From assembly GCA_022559845.1 (NCBI GenBank), contig JAHNEJ010001455.1, forward strand, positions 1-64,000: a DNA stretch of 64,000 nt, written 5' to 3'. The notes beneath the pieces were generated by a model. The model saw nothing but the letters and a program-made list of their open reading frames with translations, did no database searches and was not told the origin of the DNA. This DNA is from Amorphophallus konjac (Eukaryota > Streptophyta > Magnoliopsida > Alismatales > Araceae). Both the position numbers and the translations under genes were made by a program. Below are positions 56,210-64,000 of the stretch, one piece after another (the first letter of the stretch is position 1; every line of letters starts with the position of its first letter).

Positions 56210-56840
56210 ACAGGAAATTGGCGCCTTAGCCATTGACTTCATTTCAATAAATAACGCCTTGGTCAGGGGCATTATTTCACAAATTGAAGACTCTGCGAAG
56301 AGTCGTCAAATTCTGTATGTATCTTTATATAGGTATAAAATTTCAGAATCTTGGTAAGTGACATCTGGTCAGATGCCACGTTAAAGACATATAGCGCCCT
56401 GGTCAGGGTCGCTATTTAATCAATTGAAGACTCTGTGTTGAGCCGTCAATTTCAATCGGGATATATGCATTAACATAATCAATCTTCCAGGATTTATTAA
56501 ATGGCGACTTGGTAGCTATCACCTTCTATACATATAGCGCCCTTGACAGTGGCGTCATATGCAGAAGAAACGACATACTTCAAGTCGTCATTTTCTTTTT
56601 TTCCAGATTTCCACTATGAACAGTAGCACTTTTCCAATATAAACATTTTTATGACAACATGTATATGGACAGGTCAAGAAAAATAGCAGGATTCCAAAAC
56701 TATGTTCATGCATTAAATCAGATTATTGGTTACATAGATATTAAATTTTTAACATTCGTAATTATTAAATCACATGGGAATTGACGACCGTTTGCTGGGG
56801 CGTCAGAAAGATTTAGCGCCCTGATGTGGGTCGCTATTTA
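56210..56840 (-). repeat. C LTR CG-containing inverted repeats
   Basis: Ten or so units, for example TAGCGCCCTGGTCAGGGTCG-CTATTT (56390), AGACTCTGCGAAGAGTCGTC (56286), TAGCGCCCTTGACAGTGGCG-TCATATG (56535) and TTGACGACCGTTTGCTGGGG-CGTCAG (56779). Confidence 0.7.
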
Positions 56841-57790
56841 CAAAATTTCCCAGAACTATCAAAACTCAGCAAAAAAAAACTATATGCATGAACATAATCA
56901 TGTTTTATGTTCGTTTAGGCTACGAAACTTGAGATAACCTACCTTTTGGAAGATTGGAACGATGAAGATTTGATGCTGTTACGGTACTCTGTTTCAAACA
57001 GAGCAAATCATCGGAGGAAGAAGATCTTGAAGAAAGAAGATGCCGAGGCTTATGTTGCTTGCAGGATGAAGATGGAGGAAGCCTCCACACCTCCTTCTTG
57101 GTTGCAGACGCAAGAGGAAGGAAAGGAAGAAGATCAATCTTCTTCTCGTAGCAGTCAAGCCGTAGGAGGGAGAGGAGGATGAAGACGAGCCCCGTCTTCA
57201 AACGTCCGCAGGATGAAGACGGCATGATGAAGAAAACTCCTCCTTCAACGGCTTCACGAACCACATTGCATAAAGGAGTAAAGGATGAAGAGAATGGCTA
57301 TGATGAGAAAGAAACAATCAGCACAGGGAGAAGAAAAACCATCTTCTCGTTCGGCAACAGCAGTAGGATGGATAGGGAAGACCACTGGTGATTCGACGTG
57401 GGTGTGTTTGTATAACCATGTAGGGTTCTGGAAAGTTCTATCACTTGGAATGGCAGGATTCTAAACCTACCACGTATTGTTTTCTTCCTTCCCAAACCAC
57501 AGCCGCCTACCAACTTTTGACGTTGAAAACCCTAAAGGCTCAAGCCATGCTCAATCCTGCATATAATGGATGGTCTTCGGGTAGGGTATTTGTTGAATGG
57601 GCTGGCCACATGTGGGCCTGATTGGTTTATACATGTACGTGGGTTTGGGTTTAAGTGATTTAAGCTTTTAAGATTTGTTTAAAGCCTTTATATCCATATT
57701 TACACAAGTGAGGCCCATTAGTATATATACAACTCAAATAAATTCTTTTATTTTCACTTATTTCATTCTTTTATTTCCAGGGGTGCTACA

Positions 57791-57803
57791 CCCTTCCCTA
57801 CTT
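57791..57803 (-). promoter_or_regulatory. C polypurine tract
   Basis: AAGTAGGGAAGGG next to TGTAGCACCCC of the 3' LTR, same position and form as in A. Confidence 0.85.
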
Positions 57804-59330
57804 AGAAGAATTTGGTCCCCAAATTCAATTGCGTGAATGGAGACATAGAGGGTATAGAGTACTTACGGTTTAGAACAATTCCGGATATCTTCTTCGCATA
57901 GATTCCTCAGTTTCCCATGTAGCTTCTTGTTCCAAGCATTTGTTCCACTGCACTTTTACCATGGGAATGGTCTTGTTTCTTAAGACTCAGACCTCTTGAT
58001 CAAGAATCTTCATTGGCTTTTGTTCATAAGTGAGGTCCCTTTGAATCACTAAGTTACTATGATCAATGACGTGGAAAGGGTCGTGCACATATTTCTTCAG
58101 CATGGAAATGTGGAACACGTTGTGCACTTCCGATAGTTATGGAGGCAAAGCGATGCGATAAGCTACTTCGCCAACTCTTTCCCGCACTTCGAATGGACCA
58201 ATGAACCTTGGTGTATGCTTGCCTTAGACTCCAAACCTTCTTATTCCTCGATCGGGTGAGATCTTGAGGTAAACATGGTCTCCAACTTGGAACTCTAATT
58301 CCCTTCTTCTATTATCTGCATAAGATTTCTATCTGGATTGTGCTACTTTGAGTCTCTCTCGGACAAGTTCAACCTTTTCTGTTGTGTTTCTTACCATATC
58401 TGGCCCTAGTAGTTGCTTCTCGCCAACTTCATCCCAGCATATTGGAGATCGGCAACTCCTGCCATACAAAGCTTCAAATGGAGCCATCTGTATACTGGCT
58501 TTGTAGCTATTGTTGTATGCAAACTCGGCTAGGGGAAAATGATCATGCCAACCTCCGCCAAAGTCAATAATGCAAGCTCGTAGCATGTCTTCAACTATTT
58601 GGTTTGTTCTCTCGGTCTGACCGTCGGTCTGGGGATGGAAAGCAGTACTGAAGTTGAGTTTCGTCCCCAAAGAGTGTTGTAGACCCTTCCAGAAATGAGA
58701 GGTGAAGCGAGGGTCTCGGTTAGATACGATCGATGTTGGGACCCCATGTAATCTTACGATCTCCTTAATATACAATGCGGCCAAAACATCAACCGACCGT
58801 CGACTTTTAATTGGCAAGAAATACGCCGACTTGGTCAGTGGGTCGATGATTACCCAAATACCATCATGTCCGCCTCTAGATTTAGGCAATCCCATGATGA
58901 AATCCATACCAATTCCTTCCCATTTCCATTTGGGAATATCAAGGGGGTGTAACTTTCCGGCGGGTCTTTGGTGTTCCGCTTTTACTTGTTGGCACGTGAG
59001 ACAGCGAGATACAAAGTCCGCTACCTCCCTCTTCATGTTCGGCCACCAGAAAGTTCTTTTTAAATCTTTGTACATCTTAGTTGCTCCAGGATGAATGGTA
59101 TACCTACAGCGGTGAGCTTCATCTAGAATTTTCCTTTTCAACTCAGGACAGTCCGGGACACATGTCCTTTCCTGAAACATTAGTCTTCCATCAACTGCCA
59201 GCTTGAACCCGGTTCTTTGATCTAGTTTCTCCCTGATTTCAATCATTCCAGGATCTTCGTCTTGTAACTTCTTGATTTCGGATAGCAAGTCCGGATGCAC
59301 ACTCATGTACTCCTCGGCAGTGGGTATTTA
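57804..59330 (-). pseudogene. C integrase with chromodomain remnant
   Basis: 58329-59306 is one open frame of 325 codons. The upstream linker SVHPDLLSEIKKLQDEDPGM leads to HRCRYTIHPGATKMYKDLKR and ADFVSRCLTCQQVK (HHCC). The catalytic core has GMDFIMGLPKSRGGHDGIWV, IVSNRDPRFTSHFWKG (the usual SDRD reads SNRD; the Asp is kept) and STAFHPQTDGQTERTNQIVE with the Glu. Then EALYGRSCRSPICWDEVGEK. Beyond a stop near 58329 the C-terminal domain and chromodomain-like tail can be followed to about 57830 (KPMKILDQEV, a stop, LRNKTIPMVKVQW, ATWETEESMR). Partly intact core but no complete protein. Confidence 0.88.
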
Positions 59331-59346
59331 TTCTCCTTGATTTCAC
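59318..59346. other. Deletion junction in C between gag zinc knuckle and integrase linker
   Basis: In sense order the gag knuckle text (CLRCGSKEHRIVK) runs within about 30 nt into the pre-integrase linker (EEYMSVHPDLL). Protease, RT and RNase H, normally about 2.5 kb, are absent. The exact breakpoint cannot be placed without a full-length relative. Confidence 0.7.
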
Positions 59347-60228
59347 GATACGGTGTTCCTTACTCCCACAACGAAGGCATGCTCCGAGCCTTCTCCAGCA
59401 TTCCGCAGCCTGATGACCCGGCTTGTCGTAATATTTACAATTCTCCTTTGGCGGTGCCGTGATGGAGAAAGGTTTGTTATTGCCCTTCTTGAATTTCTTC
59501 TCCTTGGAGGGTTCGCCTCCATTGTTGGTCCGCTTCTTGAAAGACTATTTAAAGGTGTTGGGGCTTGTGACATTCTCCCATTTATCCTTACCACGGATTT
59601 TGTCAGACAACTCTGTAGCGTCTTCTAGCAGCTGGGAACGACGCAACATCTCTGAGTACACTTGAATATCCAAGGGAGCGAGCTGAGTGATATATTGGGG
59701 TCGTAACCCATTCAAGAACCTTCTTGCCTTCATCTTCTCAGTGCATACTAAGTGTGGTGCATATCCAGATAACCTGGAGAACTGGGCTTCATAGTCGGCC
59801 ACCGACAGGGATCGTTGCTTCAAGGCAGCAAATTCTGCGGCCTTTTTCTCCTGAACACGGTCAAAGAAATACTTGCTATTGAAGTGCTCAACAAATTCGG
59901 CCCATGTAACATGATCTTCAAGCAAGGTGGCCTCGACGGACTCCCACCAAGCACGGGCATCCCGTTCCAGTTGGAACGTGGCCAAAAGCACCTTTTCACC
60001 ATCCGCGCATTGCATGATGAGGAAGATTCGCTCGATCTCCTTTATCCAATTCTCCGCATCCTCGGGGTTTGATGATCCTGCGAACCTCGGAGGGTTGAGG
60101 TTTCTAAAACTCTGATGGAGGTCGCCAGCTCCATGGTGTGCCCCACCTTGAGCCACTTGTTGTAAGGCCTGGGTCAGGCCTTGAATAGTTCGTTGCATCT
60201 CACGCCATTGTGCGCATTCAGCAGCCAT
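59330..60228 (-). pseudogene. C gag with zinc knuckle remnant
   Basis: 59545-60228 is open for 227 codons from MAAECAQWREMQRTIQGLTQ: NPPRFAGSSNPEDAENWIKE, AWWESVEATLL, WAEFVEHFNSKYF, LKQRSLSVADYEAQFSRLSG and FLNGLRPQYITQLAPLDI. This is the retrotransposon gag (PF03732-type) fold, about residues 35-195. A TAG at about 59545 interrupts it; the same frame resumes as a Lys-rich stretch and zinc knuckles CKYYDKPGHQAAEC (second Cys now Tyr) and CLRCGSKEH. It begins about 170 nt downstream of the LTR. It would form the particle shell. With its stop removed only by readthrough, this copy is probably dependent on relatives. Confidence 0.88.
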
Positions 60229-60378
60229 AGTCCTACAAGGAGTTAACCTTAATTAGTTTCATGTTGAAATTTGTAGTCGAATGCCCTACAAGGACTTATA
60301 CCCACGGCACTACCCATCCTCACAGTTTGGGGATAGACCTATCCTTGGACTTGGGTTTCCTAGGAATTTGAAATCCTA

Positions 60379-60391
60379 GGCTTTGAAACCA
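60379..60391 (-). promoter_or_regulatory. C primer-binding site, diverged tRNA-iMet type
   Basis: TGGTTTCAAAGCC on the minus strand, seven bases from the LTR end; it differs from the usual TGGTATCAGAGCC at two positions. Confidence 0.7.
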
Positions 60392-60398
60392 TAAAAAC

Positions 60399-61886
60399 TG
60401 TCACGCCCCGAGCGCGGAAGGAACCCGGGAAAAACGTGACGAGTTTATATCAATCATGTCAATCAGAGCAAGTAGAATTTCGACATCAAAATAGAGTGCG
60501 CAATAAGACAAGAATTTTAAAACATAACAAAGTACTGATACCATTGATAACAACTTAACCATTAAACAAAATCACATAACTCCAAGACTTAACGCTACTA
60601 ATCAGGCCCACAAGCCTTAAATGTTACAAATTTAGAAATAGCAAAAGATCTAACAACAAGACTCCAAGGAATGAACTAAGGATGACTCGACACGATAAGG
60701 TGTAGTAGCATGACACTTGCAGATTCTATGCTCGTCACTCTTGCTCCTGCCCATCCGAGTCCGAGTCAGGGTCCGTATTACCTGAAAAGTTGGGGAAAGG
60801 AACTTGATGAGCGAACGCTCAGTAGGAATTATATCTCAAGAACTAGCAATTGGTTTAAGTAATTACCTCTTCCAAATGAAAATGCAAGTCTAGCATGTTA
60901 ATCATGTAAAATAGAATGCGATGGAATTGAACATGATAACGAGAGAAAATAACACGTACTATCGATCCAAGATAGGGAATTTCAAGTATTCAAGATTTCA
61001 AGTATTTGAACGAGTGCCAAGTATATCAATAAAGTTTTTTTTTCATGTCATGAGGTAATGGCTACTAACAAGCAAGTACTTTGCCCATTTTGGGCCACGC
61101 AAGTCATGTCAAGTCAATCAAGTCAAACACGTGAGAGAGAGATAGTAGAGTGTCGTAGATTCAAGCAAGCACTTCGGTGCAATGCCACACCGTGATCAAT
61201 ATAACTCTCATGGGCACAAGTACTTTCGGGTGCTCCTCCCAGGACCAGATCGGGCCCTATAATGCGCGGACATTGTAACATGTAATATCTAGACAATCAC
61301 TTTGGTGATAGCCATGGAATTCCAAGAACAAACTCATGTAGGATATCAAGGTAGATTCGTGGATAGGTTCCACAGAATTTAAGGAAGAACATTAGATGGA
61401 CAATGATAAAACCAACGAGAACCATGACATGTCGATAACCTGGGTAGAATCGGTACCTTAACTAGGTAGCCGTGATAACTTGAGTGGATGACTAAACCCG
61501 TCACCACTCAAGGGACGTGAATCAAGCTGGGAGATTGACCCCATCTATAAGGGACTCAATCCAAGACACCGCCTAGTGGAATATCATCATTCCACTGGCT
61601 AGGATTATTCTCTCATGGACCAAGATGGCACCATGAGAGGGCCGGTTTACCACAAGACATGGCAATCAAAGGTACATGGTATTTAAGGTACAACCAGCTC
61701 AGTCGGCCTTGAGGGAATCCAAGTCTACGAGGAGACTTACGGAGGTCCCAATGACTAACTTACCGGTCCAAAGGAACGGAATGTCCAATGGAGGGCTTGT
61801 ATGTCACCGAGAGTTGAAGGGGTAATCGGTAAAGCGCCAAAAAAAAACGTGGGACTATACTAACGGATTGGAATATAATGCCATGT
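60399..61886 (-). repeat. C 5' LTR, inner part, cut by CACTA-2
   Basis: Starts TGTCACGCCCCGAGCGCGGA on the plus strand and is collinear with 54674-56163 until GCCATGT, where CACTA-2 begins. It contains the second C copy of the shared leader module. The remaining 1.6 kb (U3 and promoter) must lie right of the window. Confidence 0.92.
61685..61811 (-). promoter_or_regulatory. C copy of the shared leader module (5' LTR)
   Basis: Same landmarks as 55960-56086, beginning GGTACAACCAGCTCAGTCGG; only a few substitutions. Confidence 0.72.
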
Positions 61887-61899
61887 CACTACAAGAAAA

Positions 61900-62420
61900 A
61901 CCGCGAGTAGCGACCGACCTCCCGGTCGCTATTCGGTCGCAGATCGGTCGCAAAGAGATACTGCGACCAAACAGACACCTATTAGCGACCGAACATGTCG
62001 GTTGCTATATAATAGTCGCTAAATGGCGACCGATATAAATCGGTCGCAGAATAGGTCGCCGTTAGCGACCGATAATTATCGGTCGCAGAAGCAGTCGCGG
62101 ATAGTGACCGATAATTATCGGTCGCAATATCAGTCGCGGATAGCGACCGATATCAATCGGTCGCATGACCCGTCGCTAATATATAAAGTCGCTATGCGGT
62201 CGCTATTCGGTCGCTAATTTTGTAGTATTTTTTTAAAATAAATTTATATAAACGACTATAAATCACCTGATAAATAATAATTTAATAAAATAAATAATAG
62301 AGACAGTCGCTATTCGGTCGCTATTCTGTCGCTAATTTTAATACTTTAATAAAATAAATAATAAAGACAGTCGCTATTCGGTCGCTATTCGGTCGCTAAT
62401 TTTACAGTATTTTTTTTTAT
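61900..62420. repeat. CACTA-2 subterminal palindromes GCGACCGAT / ATCGGTCGC
   Basis: More than fifteen GCGACCGA or TCGGTCGC half-sites, several as full palindromes (GCGACCGATAATTATCGGTC-GC at 62066 and 62103). From 62170 the related GTCGCTATTCGGTCGCTAAT repeats in direct orientation, with a 50-bp AT-rich unit (TTATATAA-CGACTATAAATCACCTGA) present at 62244 and 62425. Such repeats are the expected binding sites of the CACTA accessory protein. Confidence 0.85.
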
Positions 62421-62622
62421 AAATTTATATAATCGACTATAAATCACCTGATAAATAATAATTTAATAAAATAAATAACCTGATAAATAACAATTTCATA
62501 AAAACATATAAATCAACTACACAAATCACAATCTCCACGAACTTCAAATTCATCACATACAAACACACAAATTAATCATACATCCATAATAAAATGACAA
62601 CATGCAAATAACTAAAATGAAA

Positions 62623-63960
62623 TCACAAATCCTCCGCATATGTGTCATCCTGGTCGTCGTCTCGTCCAACATCTCGCGACGGATGATCCTGTATATCATT
62701 TAAAAAAATTAAAATCAAATCCTTAATAAAGAAATCAATTTTTCTTGAAAATTAAAAGCAAGATGTTTTTCATTTAAGTGAAATTGACGAATGACAATTT
62801 TAAACGTTTTGCTCAAATCGGTAGTCCAATTTGGACTCCGTCAGTTTCTACAAGTCACTCTCACCTTCCCGGTCGTGTTGGAGTCATTGACAAATTAATT
62901 GGACATATATTTCTTTATTTTTGAACCTCTTACACTCGATTAACTTGGTTCTATTTAGGAAATGTAAATTTGAGCATCGAGCTCAAATTTGGAGTCCAAT
63001 TTGAACTCCGTCAGTTTCTACAGGTTACTTTCACCCCCCATGTCGTGTTGGAACAATCGATGGATTGATTGGACCTCTCTTTTTAATTTTGGACCCTCAA
63101 ACCCAAGTTCATAGAGTTAAGAAAATGATATTTTCCCCTCCTCAATCTAAATTCTTATATTTTGTAAGATGATATTTATAGTTAACAAATAGAAAATCAA
63201 TCAAATAAAATACTTACCGGAGGCTGCTGTGCACGAGGTGCAGGAGGTGCAGGAGGTGCTCTACATATTAACAAAAAATAAATTATATGTTACATAACAA
63301 TAAGTGTGTTAAAATATAGCAGAAAAATGACTTAATATGATAAAATAAGATAAATACCAAGAACATAGTGAACAATAAATCCCGAACATCCATCGGAAAA
63401 TCAGAAAAGCGACGGATGGGGCCTGGAAAATGTGCTTCGATTGACTTTGTAATAAATTGTGATGCTTGGGCTGGCTCTATTTTATTCCTGAAATTAAAAA
63501 TATTAATACCACAATGATGAATAGATAATAAAAATAATGCATTACATACCCTTCATTTATCCACACTGCCCGCATCGTCTCATTATAACTGCCCTCCCCC
63601 TCGTGATGACTCGTCTCATCATCAGCACGTACTATACGAAATGGACAAAAATAAATAAAACAAACTATAAAAAAAATATAGAAATGTAAATGAACATACC
63701 TGACTCAGCTGGAGGAGGTGTAGATCCACTCGCCATGTGTGATGGCGGTGCAGAGGCCGTCAATCTACCTATTGTCAGTGGTAACGGTGCAGAGGTCGTG
63801 GGTCCTGTAAGGATAAGAATCAGATAGCACAAAAACATAAAGAATTATTTTAAACAAATACTACAATGCATTATACATGAAAGTATACATACCTACTACC
63901 GGTGGTAGCGGTGCAGAGGTCGGTGGTAACGGTGCAGAGGTCGTGGGTCCTGTGAAAATA
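62623..63960 (-). CDS. CACTA-2 gene, 3' exons (probable transposon-encoded accessory protein)
   Basis: Spliced gene on the minus strand, partial. Exons with AG/GT borders, in sense order: Pro/Ser/Thr-Ala repeats coded by GGTGGTAACGGTGCAGAGGT-type DNA (63890-63950); 63700-63804 (TIGRLTASAPPSHMASGSTP, PPAES); 63550-63631 (VRADDETSHHEGEGSYNETM, RAVWINEG); 63358-63487 (NKIEPAQASQFITKSIEAHF, PGPIRRFSDFPMDVRDLLF); 63218-63260 (APPAPPAPRAQQPP); 62623-62688 (DHPSRDVGRDDDQDDTYAED, L, stop). The phase between 63700-63804, 63550-63631 and 63358-63487 is consistent; the joins of the last two exons are uncertain. The text FPGPIRRFSDFPMDVRDLLF recalls the plant transposase_24-type protein (PF03004) found beside TNP2 transposase in CACTA elements. 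No transposase core is in the window. Confidence 0.55.
62780..63090. repeat. Diverged tandem duplication inside CACTA-2 intron, about 180 bp unit
   Basis: 62810-62910 and 62990-63095 share TAGTCCAATTTGGACTCCGT (TCCAATTTGAACTCCGT in the second), CAGTTTCTACA, TTTCACC or CTCACC and GTCGTGTTGGA, then AATTGGAC or GATTGGACCTCT. Intronic position between exons 62688 and 63218. Confidence 0.65.
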
Positions 63961-64000
63961 AGAATAAGATACCACAAAAACATAAAGAATTATTTTAAAC

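Larger units (their letters stand above)
54674..57790 (-). repeat. C 3' LTR (3117 bp)
   Basis: Reads TGTAGCACCCCTGGAAATAA to GCTCGGGGCGTGACA on the minus strand. It contains the shared leader module (55960-56086), CG inverted repeats (56210-56600, 56770-56840) and a coding-like GA-rich stretch (56946-57391) with no recognised motif. The full repeat at 60399-61886 confirms it as an LTR. Confidence 0.92.
54674..64000 (-). mobile_element. C: Tekay-like Ty3/gypsy element lacking protease, RT and RNase H; interrupted by CACTA-2
   Basis: Minus-strand element with its 3' LTR at 54674-57790 and 5' LTR from 60399, cut by CACTA-2. The internal region is only 2608 bp: a primer site, gag and integrase with chromodomain remnant. 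The LTRs are alike over the 1.49 kb that can be compared (by eye about 2-3% different). The 5 bp before it are AGGGA; the matching copy is predicted beyond the window. Confidence 0.85.
61884..64000 (-). mobile_element. CACTA-2: CACTA transposon, one end
   Basis: The terminus CACTACAAGAAAAACCGCGA starts at 61887, preceded by the expected 3-bp duplication copy TGT. The point of entry is exact because the uninterrupted sequence exists in the other C LTR at 56163. Palindromic subterminal repeats and minus-strand exons follow. The other end is outside the window. Strand is given for the gene it carries. Confidence 0.85.

Noticed and set aside
56946..57391. Two Glu/Lys/Ser-rich open frames on the plus strand inside the C LTR
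   Set aside because: GA-rich LTR sequence, no domain, and antisense to the element.

Overview
The window is plant nuclear DNA made almost entirely of nested transposable elements. I found no intact host gene, rRNA or tRNA. The plant assignment rests on three kinds of element: Ty3/gypsy elements of the Tat lineage (second, archaeal-type RNase H) and Tekay-like chromovirus lineage (integrase ending in a chromodomain-like tail), a SIRE/Maximus-like Ty1/copia element with a tRNA-iMet primer site, and two CACTA transposons with CACTACAAGAAAA-type ends. The species cannot be told; an angiosperm is likely. Element names below (E0, E1, Copia-1, D, F, A, B, C, CACTA-1, CACTA-2) are mine.

Left half. 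E0 (1-5442, minus) is the 5' LTR/leader and gag start of a Tat-type element that runs off the left edge. It seems to have landed in the 3' untranslated part of E1 (5443-29855, minus), a decayed Tat element. In transcript order E1 has: LTR (about 27390-29855), gag start (26765-27373), rest of gag (13368-14797), proline-rich linker, protease, G-patch, reverse transcriptase, RNase H, second RNase H, integrase (to 7101), and a 3' UTR with tandem repeats. Copia-1 (14803-26759, minus) interrupts E1 gag; its LTRs are 2302 and 2379 bp, flanked by a perfect 5-bp target duplication, AGTTG. It is young, because the collinear LTR parts are about 99% identical by eye.

Right half. An unassigned promoter-bearing stretch (29856-31650) is followed by a plus-strand Tekay-type LTR (D, ending at 33622). 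Then a plus-strand Tat-like element F begins (about 33683), with a hairpin-rich U3, a long leader and a broken gag. F gag is cut at 40661 by A (minus, Tekay-like). A is cut in its integrase by CACTA-1 (45087-51549, TSD ATT), which carries a captured ribosomal protein L24 fragment. A is cut again in its protease by the plus-strand LTR B (53823). B is cut by C (54674 to beyond the window, minus), a Tekay-like element that has lost protease, RT and RNase H. The 5' LTR of C is cut by CACTA-2 (61887 to beyond the window). The right side is therefore a nest five levels deep, and everything right of 40660 still lies inside F.

Two patterns cut across these families and are the most interesting observations. 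One is a leader module of about 125 bp found in Tat and Tekay LTRs alike. The other is clusters of short CG-containing inverted repeats, about 25-30 nt each, in almost every LTR or UTR here and, in related form, in the CACTA-2 subterminal region. All boundaries were read by eye; where only an approximate edge could be set, the entry says so.
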